A DNA stretch of 64,000 nt from Leucobacter sp. CX169 (GCF_017161405.1 NZ_CP071051.1:930001-994000), one strand, 5' to 3'; shown: positions 53,868 to 62,934, counted from the first letter of the stretch. Notes: generated by a model not told the origin, from the sequence alone. A program made the numbers and translations.

Positions 53868-55580
53868 CTATTTCGTTTTCGGAAGATGGATGGTGAAAGT
53901 GATCCCATTCGCTTCGAGAAGGTCAAGAACTGGCTTGCTCGCGCCAACCTGATTGGTGTGCGCGCTCGGGTAGAAGTGCCAGTGTGCGTCGGTGATTACT
54001 CCAGTCTTTACGAGGTACGCATCTGAATTGATTTGCGCCTTCACCGATGATGTGAGTGAGTTGAATCCAACTTTTGATTCGTGGGCCACGCCGTCCACAA
54101 GCGCATCGAATACTCGCACGTTTGAGTTGCACACTTCGATACAAGCCATGGTGGAGGCTCGCACTTGAGTCTCGACAGACGCACCATGTGTGCCGAGTGA
54201 TTGCTGCAGGCTCCTCTCGCCTGCGGCTCCGTCGGCGAGGAATCGAGAGGGCGCTCCCGCGCTGTGGCCTTCCCGCTTCAATGAAGCATCGAGGTAGTCG
54301 AGATTGGTTCGTCCGCTCTTCTGAAGTTGCAGGAGTGCCTTCTTGCTGGCGCCAGCCTCGATGAGAGGATCCCACGCCTTCCACAACTGACGAGACGCAT
54401 CGATCCTTATTGACTCGGGAACTTTGTTGAGCCCCACAATCAGCGCGCCAACAGCACCAGCGAGCTCTGGGTGCTTCGCAACAAATGCGCCTGCTTTTCG
54501 GGGGATCGCTGTAGCGTCCCCCACAGCAGGGATCAGGCCCACTGCGCTGAATCCCGCGCCAACCCAATCAGCCTGAATCGCTGAGGCAATTGTGTCGCGC
54601 GCATCGGCAACACCTCCAACGATCCAGCCGATCCCGGGGATGAAGCTTGTTCCGCTACTGACAAGGTTTCCGGCAAGCCACGCCACCGAGTCTGTCCGCC
54701 ATGCATCCCCTGCGAGGGCGCCCTTTGCAAAATCGCCAGCGTACTCCCAAGTAGACACTTCGACATCGACGAACAGCGGGTCGACGCCCTGGAGTTCTCT
54801 GTTCATCTCCTCGAAGTCGTCCTGGTGTCCGTCACCGTCAGTGTCGGCAACATTTGGGTCAGAACCGACTGTCAATACTTCTTGGTAGTCACTGAGTCCG
54901 TCTCGATCGGTGTCGGCGAAATACGGGCTCGTCTGGTTGTCGGCCTCTGCCGCATCGTGCAGGCGGTCATCGTCGGTGTCACCGAGTTCAGGGTTCGAGA
55001 AGCCGACAAACATGTACGTTGATCCACTCTCCCTTACCCGGTCCCCGGCCTCATCGCCGTCGAGTAGGCCATCCATATCGCCATCTGGGTCGAGCGGGTC
55101 TGTGAGAAAGGTCTCTCCGTTGTCGACTGTCCACCCAATGACCTCAACCCTGTCCGACAATCCATCATCGTCTGAGTCCGATTTGGTCGGGTTGGAGACT
55201 CCTCCATACGTAAAGGATCCTCCTGAAGACGGGAGGAGGTCCCCAGCTTCCTCACCATCAGAAAGGCCATCGCCATCAGTGTCAGGGTTATTCGGGTCGG
55301 TGAGATAGACACTGCTGGCCACCTTCCAACCGCTAGCCTCTGCGATATCCGGGAGCCCGTCCGTATCTGTGTCAAGAGTCGCCGGTATCGCCGGAGATGC
55401 AGTCGGTGCTTCCAGTAGACGCGGAACCACAGCGATTCCAGCGATTACCGCAGCCACCACGAGTCCGGCGACAAGGAAGTGCGAGCGCGAAAAATTTCTC
55501 GGGAGTAGCCATTGAGGAAGCGAGGATTTCGATCGGCGTTCGGGAACTCCCGTATCGCTGTCCTCAGGGGTGTCTTGCAT
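53868..55580 (-). CDS. Membrane-anchored thrombospondin-type-3 repeat protein with PD-(D/E)XK-like C-terminal nuclease
   Basis: The 570-residue protein has a cytoplasmic basic N-terminus and a signal-anchor helix (about 34-53). Some six calcium-binding TSP3 repeats follow (70-255; DTDTDGLPD, DTDGDGLSD, DSDDDGLSD, DTDRDGLSD, DTDGDGHQD). A hydrophobic pretoxin-like region comes next (about 300-360, FIPGIGWIVGGVADARDTIASA). The C-terminal 110 residues contain GAAGERSLQ (Glu455) and RVFDALVDGVAHESKVG: Asp492, then Glu501-x-Lys503, the order of PD-(D/E)XK nucleases. This architecture is that of secreted polymorphic toxins. No immunity gene is obvious; the hydrolase gene 132 bp downstream is not a typical one. 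Toxin function is inferred. Confidence 0.8.
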   Translation of the reverse strand: MQDTPEDSDTGVPERRSKSSLPQWLLPRNFSRSHFLVAGLVVAAVIAGIAVVPRLLEAPTASPAIPATLDTDTDGLPDIAEASGWKVASSVYLTDPNNPDTDGDGLSDGEEAGDLLPSSGGSFTYGGVSNPTKSDSDDDGLSDRVEVIGWTVDNGETFLTDPLDPDGDMDGLLDGDEAGDRVRESGSTYMFVGFSNPELGDTDDDRLHDAAEADNQTSPYFADTDRDGLSDYQEVLTVGSDPNVADTDGDGHQDDFEEMNRELQGVDPLFVDVEVSTWEYAGDFAKGALAGDAWRTDSVAWLAGNLVSSGTSFIPGIGWIVGGVADARDTIASAIQADWVGAGFSAVGLIPAVGDATAIPRKAGAFVAKHPELAGAVGALIVGLNKVPESIRIDASRQLWKAWDPLIEAGASKKALLQLQKSGRTNLDYLDASLKREGHSAGAPSRFLADGAAGERSLQQSLGTHGASVETQVRASTMACIEVCNSNVRVFDALVDGVAHESKVGFNSLTSSVKAQINSDAYLVKTGVITDAHWHFYPSAHTNQVGASKPVLDLLEANGITFTIHLPKTK

Positions 55581-55638
55581 CGCTTAGCTGCCCTTTTGAC
55601 GGTCGTCCATCGCGTCTTTTGAGGGCGCCCTGGGCGGG

Positions 55639-55947
55639 ATGTGCGGAACTACTCTTCTCTGTAGGAACCTACCGCGAATCACCGACTGGTCTGCCTATGC
55701 TGGCTCGTGGCAAGGGACGCGCTGGACTGCGGTGCGGAAGGCTTCATCTTGTTGCAGCCTTGTGGCCGACCGGTATCCCGACCCTGTGCTCGGAAACTCA
55801 ATTCCCGAGTCTGGCAGAGAACATCCTGTGTGTAGGGGTGGAAATCCTTTGTCGGTACGGGATTCGGTCGCCGATGCCGGCTGGCTCTGCGAGTACTGCC
55901 AGGGTGGCCAGAACAAAGGCAAGCGCAAGGAGGGGCTCATCTCGTGA
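55639..55947 (+). CDS. Possible 102-residue Cys-containing protein upstream of HNH gene
   Basis: This frame ends WLCEYCQGGQNKGKRKEGLIS, with one CxxC, and its TGA overlaps the GTG start of the HNH gene as GTGA, a common coupling arrangement. The first half looks low in structure, and the start codon is uncertain; no RBS is clear. I accept it only weakly. The bases before it (55581-55638) hold no other feature. Confidence 0.35.
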   Translation: MCGTTLLCRNLPRITDWSAYAGSWQGTRWTAVRKASSCCSLVADRYPDPVLGNSIPESGREHPVCRGGNPLSVRDSVADAGWLCEYCQGGQNKGKRKEGLIS

Positions 55948-56438
55948 CTATAGAGATTTTTCAGATCATCTGGCGTACTGCTTTTCTCCCCAACCTGTTC
56001 TGGACGATCCCAACGGCCGTGCTTTTCATCCTTCTTGCCGCCCCGCTCCCTGGTCGCGGTCCAGCAACCCGCAGGCGCGACCCTTGGCGCAGCTTCAAGT
56101 TCGGTGTGCGGCGCGAGCTCATGGCGCGGGCGGGGGATCGTTGCGAGGCGGCCGAGTTTGTCGCCTGGGGCCGGTGTTCGAGTCCCGCGACCGACGCCGA
56201 CCACGTGTACCCGTGGTCAAAGGGCGGTCCGACCGTGCTGTCCAACGGCCAGGCGCTCTGCCGCGCACACAACACGTCGAAGAGCTCGATGACTCCGGCC
56301 TGGTGGTACCTCCGCGGGCTCGAGCGGCGCCGGGCGCAGTACTTCCCGGGAGGCGCGGATGTGCGGGTGATCGCGCAGATGGGCGATGAGGAACGGCTTG
56401 CCCGCCGGCAACCGAAGCGGGGCTCGCGGCGATCCTGA
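55944..56438 (+). CDS. HNH endonuclease-like protein with N-terminal membrane helix
   Basis: The 164-residue protein starts at GTG 55944, ten bases after AAGGAGG. Residues about 12-34 (AFLPNLFWTIPTAVLFILLA) form a membrane helix. The HNH core reads GDRCEAAEF, WGRCSSPATDADHVYPWSKGGPTVLSNGQALCRAHNTSK, with the D-H pair, the conserved Asn and Cys-x(n)-Cys zinc ligands. The membrane anchor is unusual for HNH proteins and suggests action at the membrane, for example on incoming DNA; this is inferred. Confidence 0.78.
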   Translation: MTIEIFQIIWRTAFLPNLFWTIPTAVLFILLAAPLPGRGPATRRRDPWRSFKFGVRRELMARAGDRCEAAEFVAWGRCSSPATDADHVYPWSKGGPTVLSNGQALCRAHNTSKSSMTPAWWYLRGLERRRAQYFPGGADVRVIAQMGDEERLARRQPKRGSRRS

Positions 56439-56462
56439 AAGGCGAGAGGCCGTCGCAATTCC

Positions 56463-56479
56463 CATTACGTTACGTAATG
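56463..56479. promoter_or_regulatory. 17-bp palindrome upstream of the CMD fusion gene
   Basis: The arms CATTACGT and ACGTAATG flank one central T in a perfect palindrome, at 90 bp before the start. CATAAT, a possible -10, lies just downstream near 56484. Probable operator of an unidentified TetR- or MarR-like regulator; no such gene is in the window beside it. Confidence 0.6.
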
Positions 56480-56568
56480 TGAAACATAATCAGGCGTGAT
56501 GTTTGCTTCGCGTCCGAGGGCTTCGTAGGGTTGGGCCATTCCCACTCACGAACCCAAGGAGCCCGCAG

Positions 56569-57735
56569 GTGACTACCGCCGTTGACAGTCTGTTCTCGCT
56601 ACTTCACGAGACGCCGGACGACGCCAGCCTGCCCGGCCGCAGCGAGGTTTTGGCTCACACCCGCGAGGCATATGCCGCACTCTATGAGACCCCGCAGGCG
56701 CTGCCCGCGAGCGTCCTCCACGGGCTCGCGACGCTCGTCGCCCGCCAGCAGGGGAGCGAGGCGCTCGCCGAGCACCACGCGCGCCTCGCCGACCCGGCCC
56801 TGCTCACGGACGAGCTGCCCGCCGACTCGAAGCTCCGCACCATCGTCGAGCACGTCGAGCTGATCACCGTCTCGCCGGCCCTCGTCGAGCGCGAAGACCA
56901 GCTCACCCTGCAACTCGCCGGCGTCACCGCCGACGAAATCGTGCTGATCAGCCAGGTCGTCGCCTACGAGAGCTACCTGCTACGTGCCGCGCACGGCCTT
57001 GAGCTGCTCACCGGGCAGGATCCTGCGCGGTACGAAGGATCGAACCGCTTGACGGTCGCCCACGGGCGCACACCGGCCGTGCAGTCGCACACCGCCCGAG
57101 GCAGCGAGATCCCTGCACACTTCACCCGCGACGTGCTGGCGTGGGAGCCCTGGGTGCCAGCGGTGCCCGAGACTGAGCTCACCGCCGAACAGGTCGAGTC
57201 ATTCGCGGCGAAGGCCACCACCAACTCCGAGTACTTCCGGCTGCTCGCGCGCACGCCCGCGGTGCTGCGCGCCCGCAGCGCCCTCGATAACGCGGTCTTC
57301 CTGGGTCGCGACGGGCTGCCTCGCGGGGAGCGCGAGCTCGCGGCGGCCGTCACCAGCAAGGTGAACGACTGCATCTACTGTGCCTCGGTGCACGCCCGCA
57401 AGGCCGAGTTCCAGACCAAGCGCGCCGACGACATCGACCGGCTACTCGCGATCGAGCTCGAACGCGACGCCGACTGGGTCGCGGCCGACACCGACGCGCT
57501 GGCCGACGGCCAGGACGAGCGCTGGGCGGCCATCGTGCGCTTCGCGGCCCGCCTGTCGGAGCTGCGCCCCTCGGCCACCACAGTGGACATCGAGGCGCTG
57601 CGCGATGTCGGGCTGGGCGCCGACGAGATCGCTGACGCGGTCTTCGCCACGGCTTTCTTTGCCTGGGCAAACCGCCTGATGCTGAGCCTCGGCGAGCCCG
57701 CGATCCCGGGCACCGAACCCGGCGCGCGCGCCTAG
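56569..57735 (+). CDS. CMD/alkylhydroperoxidase-domain fusion protein (Avi_7170/Avi_7169-like)
   Basis: The 388-residue protein starts at GTG 56569, seven bases after AAGGAG. Residues about 1-147 form a CMD-like helical domain without CxxC. Residues about 180-375 form a second AhpD-like domain with the active-site motif Cys268-I-Y-Cys271-A-S-V-His275. The two halves resemble the paired CMD (Avi_7170) and alkylhydroperoxidase (Avi_7169) families, here fused. GQDPA, from a near-copy of the palindromic repeat, lies in the linker. It precedes an iron-siderophore transporter by 87 bp. Peroxide reduction is the family expectation; substrate unknown. Confidence 0.82.
   Translation: MTTAVDSLFSLLHETPDDASLPGRSEVLAHTREAYAALYETPQALPASVLHGLATLVARQQGSEALAEHHARLADPALLTDELPADSKLRTIVEHVELITVSPALVEREDQLTLQLAGVTADEIVLISQVVAYESYLLRAAHGLELLTGQDPARYEGSNRLTVAHGRTPAVQSHTARGSEIPAHFTRDVLAWEPWVPAVPETELTAEQVESFAAKATTNSEYFRLLARTPAVLRARSALDNAVFLGRDGLPRGERELAAAVTSKVNDCIYCASVHARKAEFQTKRADDIDRLLAIELERDADWVAADTDALADGQDERWAAIVRFAARLSELRPSATTVDIEALRDVGLGADEIADAVFATAFFAWANRLMLSLGEPAIPGTEPGARA
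57014..57027. repeat. 14-bp palindromic repeat, near-copy 5 (13/14)
   Basis: The sequence is GGCAGGATCCTGCG, with one terminal change. It is read as G-Q-D-P-A in the interdomain linker of the CMD fusion protein. Confidence 0.7.
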
Positions 57736-57822
57736 CCCGCCCGCCTCAGCCCCCTCATTCTCGTCTGGCTCCGCCACCGGATCCCGACGCTGTCTCCACC
57801 CACCCCAAACAAAGGAACTGTC

Positions 57823-58917
57823 ATGTCGACCATCACCTCTGCACGCCGTGCTCGAACGCTCGGGTTTACCGCTCTCGCGGGAGCTGCAGCAATGATGCTC
57901 GCCGGCTGCGGCACCGTCACACCCGAGACCGCGGCTGCCAGTGGGAACGAAGAAATCACCGTCACCGACGACCAGGGTCGCGAGATCACGCTCGACGGGC
58001 CGGCGCAGACGGCCGTTGTGCTCAACAGCTACGGCAACGAGTTCGTGCGTGCCATCGGGGCGGGCGACCGTGTCGTCGGCGTCGACAGTACCTCCCTCGA
58101 GCGCCTGCCCTACCTGGGCCTCAGCGAGCAGGACGTTGTGTCGCAGGGTCTCAATGAGCTCAACTACGAGGCGATCGCCGAGCTCGACCCCGACGTCGTC
58201 ATCGTGCCGCGCAACGCCGTCTGGGAAGAGGCGGCCACCCAGCTCGAACCCTTCGGGATCCCGGTGGTCGTCGCGACCGCCTGGGACAACTCGGTCTTCG
58301 ACGACACCATCTCGTTGCTGGGCGAGGTGTTCGGCGAGGAAGCGGGCGCCCAGAAGGTCAAGGACTTCCACGAGGAGATCTCGGGCGTTATTGCTGAGGG
58401 CATCGACGGCACCGAGGCGAAGCCCGTCTACCTTGAGACCGTCGACCCGTACCTCACTGTGCTTCCGGGCTCGGGCTTCCACGCCCTGATCGAGGGCGCC
58501 GGCGGCGAGAACGTCTTCGCCGACGCCGGAGGCGGCGACGTGCAAGAGGAGCTGACCGTCGAGCCCGCCGAGGTGGTGCTGCGAAACCCCGCCCTGATCC
58601 TGCACGAGTACGACCCCAGCGCGGTCCCCGTGGACGCCGCACGCTTTGAGGCCACCCGCCAAGAGATCAGCGCTCGCCCGGGCTGGGGCGGCATCGACGC
58701 GGTCGCGAATGACCAGGTGTACGTGACGAGCGGCTTCGCGACGAGCGCGCTCTCGAAGTCCATCGGCGCGCTCTACCTGGCGACCTGGCTGCACCCGGAG
58801 GAGTTCGCGGACGTGAACGCCGACGAGTACCTCGAGCGCTGGGTCACCGAGTTCCTCGACACCGACTTCGCCGGTGCCGACGCCTACGTCAGCCTGCCGG
58901 CGGGTGCCGCACAGTGA
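57823..58917 (+). CDS. Iron-siderophore ABC transporter substrate-binding lipoprotein
   Basis: The 364-residue protein has a signal peptide with lipobox LAGC (Cys29) and the class III (BtuF/FecB-like) fold: VTDDQGREITLDGPAQTAVVLNSYGNEFVRAIGAGDRVVGVDS, then NYEAIAELDPDVVIVPR. A long central helix and a second lobe follow. It would bind a ferric siderophore and pass it to the FecCD permease encoded next, whose start overlaps by four bases. The exact siderophore is unknown. An iron-dependent operator (DtxR type) was not identified with confidence. Confidence 0.92.
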   Translation: MSTITSARRARTLGFTALAGAAAMMLAGCGTVTPETAAASGNEEITVTDDQGREITLDGPAQTAVVLNSYGNEFVRAIGAGDRVVGVDSTSLERLPYLGLSEQDVVSQGLNELNYEAIAELDPDVVIVPRNAVWEEAATQLEPFGIPVVVATAWDNSVFDDTISLLGEVFGEEAGAQKVKDFHEEISGVIAEGIDGTEAKPVYLETVDPYLTVLPGSGFHALIEGAGGENVFADAGGGDVQEELTVEPAEVVLRNPALILHEYDPSAVPVDAARFEATRQEISARPGWGGIDAVANDQVYVTSGFATSALSKSIGALYLATWLHPEEFADVNADEYLERWVTEFLDTDFAGADAYVSLPAGAAQ

Positions 58918-60101
58918 CGCAGCGATTGGAACAGGTAGTGAGCACCGGGCCGGATCCGGCCGATGTCGCAGCCGCAGCCGCAGCCCCAGCCCCCGCCCCG
59001 GCGGTCGTGCCCGAACGGGCCGACCGCCGGGGCGGGGGCGCGCCCGCCACGCGTCACCGCACCCTCGCTGAGCGGTTCTCCGGCGCCCGCGGCGTGATCC
59101 TGCTCGTCTCGGTGCTGCTCTCGCTGCTCGCAATCGGCGGGTCGATCGTCATCGGCACCGCCGGCATCACCCTGCTCGACGTGTGGAAGGCCGTACAGCT
59201 GTCGCTCTTTGGCGGCACGCTCGAGGCTGACTTCGTGCGGACCTTCTCGATCATCACCGAGCTGCGCTTCCCGCGGGCCCTGCTCGCCTTCGTCGCGGGC
59301 GCCGGGCTCTCGCTCGCCGGGGCGCTCATGCAGGGGCTCCTGCGCAACCCGCTCGTGAGCCCCTTCACGCTCGGCGTCTCGCCCGCGGCCGCGTTCGGCG
59401 CGGCTATGGCGATCACGATCGCGGGCTCGAGCTCGCTGCCCTCGTGGGCGATCATTCTCAGCGCCCTTGGCGTCGCGCTCGCGGTCTCGGCCCTGGTGCT
59501 CGCGCTGGCCTCGGCCAAGCGCATGGCCGTCGCCACCCTGCTGCTGCTCGGCATCGCCATCACCCAGCTGTTCGAGGCGATGACCGCGGCCCTGCAGTAC
59601 ATCGCGAGCGAGAACACGCTACAGGCGATCGTGCGCTGGACCTTCGGCTCGGTGAACGACGCGACCTGGAACGACGTGTGGGTGGTTGGGGCGATCGTGC
59701 TCGTCGGCCTGCCGATCGCGCTCTGGTTTGCGAAGGACCTCAACGCGATCGCGTTCGCCGGCGACGACGCCGCGAAGAGCCTCGGCGTCAACGTCACGGT
59801 GCTGCGCGTCGGGCTCATCGGGCTCTCGGTGCTGCTCGCCTCGGTCGTGGTGAGCTTCTGTGGCGTGATCGGCTTCGTCGGGCTCGTCGGGCCGCACATC
59901 GCCCGCCTGATCATCGGCTCAGACCACCGCTTCCTGCTGCCGTTCTCGGTGCTCTCGGGCGGCCTGCTGCTGCTCGTCGCCGACACGGTGGGCCGCACGA
60001 TCCTCGCGCCCGCGGTGATCCCGGTCGGCATCGTCGTCGCGTTCATCGGCGCCCCGATTTTCATCAACCTGATTTTGACGCGGAAGAGCAGTCTCAAATG
60101 A
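58914..60101 (+). CDS. FecCD-family siderophore ABC transporter permease
   Basis: The 395-residue permease has a hydrophilic Ala/Pro-rich N-terminus of about 55 residues and then eight to ten helices. FecCD motifs are present: ITELRFPRALLAFVAGAGLSLAGALMQGLLRNPLVSPFTLGVSPAAAFGA, GVIGFVGLVGPHIARLIIGSDHR and the terminal IGAPIFINLILTRK. A single permease gene implies a homodimer. It overlaps both neighbouring genes by ATGA. Confidence 0.94.
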   Translation: MTQRLEQVVSTGPDPADVAAAAAAPAPAPAVVPERADRRGGGAPATRHRTLAERFSGARGVILLVSVLLSLLAIGGSIVIGTAGITLLDVWKAVQLSLFGGTLEADFVRTFSIITELRFPRALLAFVAGAGLSLAGALMQGLLRNPLVSPFTLGVSPAAAFGAAMAITIAGSSSLPSWAIILSALGVALAVSALVLALASAKRMAVATLLLLGIAITQLFEAMTAALQYIASENTLQAIVRWTFGSVNDATWNDVWVVGAIVLVGLPIALWFAKDLNAIAFAGDDAAKSLGVNVTVLRVGLIGLSVLLASVVVSFCGVIGFVGLVGPHIARLIIGSDHRFLLPFSVLSGGLLLLVADTVGRTILAPAVIPVGIVVAFIGAPIFINLILTRKSSLK

Positions 60102-60880
60102 GCCTCAAAATAGACAACGTCGAGTTCTCGTACCCCAAGCACAAGGTGCTCAAGGGGGTCTCGCTCGAGGTGGCAGAGGGGAGTTTTTGCGCGCTGCTCG
60201 GGCCGAACGGCTCGGGAAAGTCGACGCTCACCAAGATCCTGGCGGGCATTCAGAAGCCGAGCGAGGGGCGAGTTAGCTTCGACGGGGTCGACCTGCTCGG
60301 TCTTCGCCGCCGAGACCACGCCCGCACGGTCGGTTATGTTCCGCAGTCGGGCGAGGCGCCCTTCGACATGACCGTGCGCGAGGCGGTGCTGCTCGGCCGC
60401 ACCCCGCACTTCGGGCTGCGCCCCAGCCGGAAGGACTGGAACAAGGTCGAGGACGCGATCGACCTGCTCGGCCTGGGCGAGCTCGAGCATCGCCGGCTGT
60501 CCGAGCTCTCGGGCGGGCAAGCGCAACGCGCACTTGTCGCGCGGGCCATCGCGCAGGACACGAAGCTGCTGCTGCTCGACGAGCCCACCTCGGCGCTCGA
60601 CCTGCGCTATCAGGTCGAGACGCTGCAGCTCGTCCGCTGGATCACGCGTCGGCGCGGCATCACCGCGCTCATCGCGATTCACGACCTGAACCACGCTGGC
60701 CGGTTCTGCGACCAGACGGTGCTGCTCAACGGCGGCAAGATCGTCGCCTCGGGCAGCCCGGTCGACGCGTTTGACGAAGAGACGCTGAGCGAGGTCTACG
60801 GCCTGCGCGTGACGGTCGAGAAGCGAGACGGCTACGCGGAAGTGCGCCCGGTCGTGCAAGAGATTGAGTACCAGATCTGA
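60098..60880 (+). CDS. Siderophore ABC transporter ATP-binding protein
   Basis: The 260-residue ATPase has Walker A GPNGSGKSTLTKILAG, Q-loop YVPQSGEAPFDMTVREAVLLGR (FecE/FhuC style), signature LSGGQAQRALVARAIAQD, Walker B LLLLDEPTSALDLR and His switch IAIHDLNHAGRF. It drives the preceding permease. The start codon of the flavoprotein gene shares its last base (TGATG). Confidence 0.94.
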   Translation: MSLKIDNVEFSYPKHKVLKGVSLEVAEGSFCALLGPNGSGKSTLTKILAGIQKPSEGRVSFDGVDLLGLRRRDHARTVGYVPQSGEAPFDMTVREAVLLGRTPHFGLRPSRKDWNKVEDAIDLLGLGELEHRRLSELSGGQAQRALVARAIAQDTKLLLLDEPTSALDLRYQVETLQLVRWITRRRGITALIAIHDLNHAGRFCDQTVLLNGGKIVASGSPVDAFDEETLSEVYGLRVTVEKRDGYAEVRPVVQEIEYQI

Positions 60881-62934
60881 TGGCTGAGTTTCGCGAAAAC
60901 GACGCGGCCGCGGCGGTGTTCGACGTCATCATCGTGGGCGGCGGCCCGCGCGCGGTGGCGACGATCGAGCGGATCGATGCGCGGGTGCGCGCCGCGGGAG
61001 AGCCCGCGGCGTCCGCCCTCGTCATCGATGTAGTCGAGGTCGGGGCCGGGGCGACCTGGCGCACCGACCAGACGCCGTACTTCCTGAACAACACGACCTC
61101 GGCCTCGACCACGGTGTACCCCGACGAGTCGACCCCGATCGACGGGCCTGCGGGCGACGGCCCCACCTTCCTCGAGTGGGCGCGGGCAGTCGCCGAGCGC
61201 GGCAGCCACGAGGTGCCCTGGGCCGTCGAGGAGGCCCGAGAGGTGACCCCCGGCTCGTTCCCCACGCGCCGGCTGCAAGGCGTCTACTACAACGACCAGC
61301 TCGCGCGGGTCTCGCGCCTGGGCGGCGTCTCGCTCGCCCGAGCTCTCGGCACGGTCGTGGACGTCGCGCGGGCGGGGGCTGCAGACGGTGCGCGGGCAGG
61401 ATCCGGGGCCGAACAGGGCAGCGACGAAGCACGCACCGTCACGGTCGCCGACGGCCGCACCTTCCTGGGCCGCGCCGTGGTGCTCGCGCAGGGAATGGTG
61501 CAGGCGCTGCCGACGCAGTCCGTTGAGCACTTCGCCGATGCGGCGGGCCGCCTCGGTCTCTTCTATATTGCGCCCGGCATGCCCGCCGAACAGCCGTGGC
61601 ACCGCGTTCCGGCGGGCCAGCCTGTCATCGCGCAGGGCCTCGGCGCGAACTTCTACGACGTGGTGGCCGAGCTCACCGCCGGCCGCGGCGGCACGTTCGA
61701 ACCGATCGCGGGAGCCGCACACGGACGCCTGCGCTACATGCCCAGCGGTGCCGAGCCGATCATCTTCGCCGCCTCGCGGCGCGGGGTGCCGTACCGCTCG
61801 AAGGGCGACTACGGCGAGGCGGGGGCGCCCAGCTTCACCGCGCAGATCGCCCGGCCCGATTGGTTCGACGAGCTGCTCGCATCGGCGCCGCAGTCGCTTG
61901 ATTTCGGCGCGGACGTGTGGCCGTTCATCGCCGCCGAGTTCGGCCTGGCCTGGCTCACGGCCGTGGAGGCGCGGACACCCGGCACCGTCGCCGTCAGCCT
62001 GGGCGAGGCGCAGCGCGCGCTGCGGGCCGCCGCCGCGCAGGACGTCGTGTCGGCGGGATCGCGTTCGTGGCCGGGAGAGGTGGCGCACCTCGACGCGGCG
62101 CTTACCGCGCTCGTGCCCGACGAGCGCCAGCGCTTCCGCCTCGAAGAACTACGGAGGCCCACCCTCGGCGCGGCGATCACCGCGGAGGAGTGGGCAGCGC
62201 GAGTGCAGCGGCTGGTCGACGACGAGCTCGAATCGCTCGCGAGCCCCCGCACCAGCCCGCACCAGGCGGTGAGTCGAGCCATGGCAGCTCTGCGCGGACG
62301 CGTCTCGCAGCTCGCGGTGCGCGGCGTGCTCACGCCCGAGTCCGAGGTGCGCGACGTGCACGGGTGGTTCAACGCGGACAGCCTGTTCCTGGCGAGCGGG
62401 GCCCCGGCGTCGCGCGTTCGGGAGGTGCTGGCGCTGATCGATGCCGGGGTCGTGCAGCTCGTCGGCCCCGACACCCGCGTCAGAGTCGACGAGGCCGGGG
62501 GAGTGTTTCGCGCGGCGTCGAGCATCTCGGGCATCGAGGTGACGGCGCGGGCGCTCATTGAGACGCGGATGTCGAAGGGCAAGGTCCCCTCGACGAGCGA
62601 CCCGCTGCTGCGAGAGCTGATCGGCCGGGGCGATGCGCGCATCCACGCGCTGCGCGGGGCCGAACGATTTGTCGAGACCGAGAGCATCGACGCGGTGCCG
62701 CGCGAGGCGCCCGCGCACCCGCTCTCGCTCGTCGACGGGGCGGGCGAGCCCGACCCGCGGGTCTTGGTGCTCGGCATTCCCGCCGGAAGCACTCAGCCGG
62801 GCAGCGCGATCGGCGCGGCGCCCGGCGTCCCGTCCCCGCTGCTCGCGGGCGCGGACCGCGCGGCCGAGGTAGTTCTTCAGCTGCGTTCGTGGGCGGGCAG
62901 CGTGAGCGCGCGGCTGGAGTCCTCCCGTCGGTGA
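60880..62934 (+). CDS. Large FAD/NAD(P)-binding protein
   Basis: The 684-residue protein begins with the dinucleotide-binding motif VIIVGGGPRAVATIERI (residues about 16-33), the mark of the FAD-NAD(P)-binding (PF13454-like) family. YFLNNTTSASTTVYPDES is the next conserved block. The second half is largely helical with the DSLFLASGAPASR region and a Gly/Pro tail. It is coupled to the siderophore ABC ATPase gene by a one-base overlap, so it may reduce the imported ferric siderophore or oxidise a siderophore precursor; neither is shown. Family assignment is firm, chemistry unknown. Confidence 0.82.
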   Translation: MAEFRENDAAAAVFDVIIVGGGPRAVATIERIDARVRAAGEPAASALVIDVVEVGAGATWRTDQTPYFLNNTTSASTTVYPDESTPIDGPAGDGPTFLEWARAVAERGSHEVPWAVEEAREVTPGSFPTRRLQGVYYNDQLARVSRLGGVSLARALGTVVDVARAGAADGARAGSGAEQGSDEARTVTVADGRTFLGRAVVLAQGMVQALPTQSVEHFADAAGRLGLFYIAPGMPAEQPWHRVPAGQPVIAQGLGANFYDVVAELTAGRGGTFEPIAGAAHGRLRYMPSGAEPIIFAASRRGVPYRSKGDYGEAGAPSFTAQIARPDWFDELLASAPQSLDFGADVWPFIAAEFGLAWLTAVEARTPGTVAVSLGEAQRALRAAAAQDVVSAGSRSWPGEVAHLDAALTALVPDERQRFRLEELRRPTLGAAITAEEWAARVQRLVDDELESLASPRTSPHQAVSRAMAALRGRVSQLAVRGVLTPESEVRDVHGWFNADSLFLASGAPASRVREVLALIDAGVVQLVGPDTRVRVDEAGGVFRAASSISGIEVTARALIETRMSKGKVPSTSDPLLRELIGRGDARIHALRGAERFVETESIDAVPREAPAHPLSLVDGAGEPDPRVLVLGIPAGSTQPGSAIGAAPGVPSPLLAGADRAAEVVLQLRSWAGSVSARLESSRR

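Noticed and set aside
53745-54026. 93-codon plus-strand ORF as a possible immunity gene for the TSP3 toxin
   Set aside because: It overlaps the toxin 3' end in antisense, has no RBS and lacks a coherent fold.
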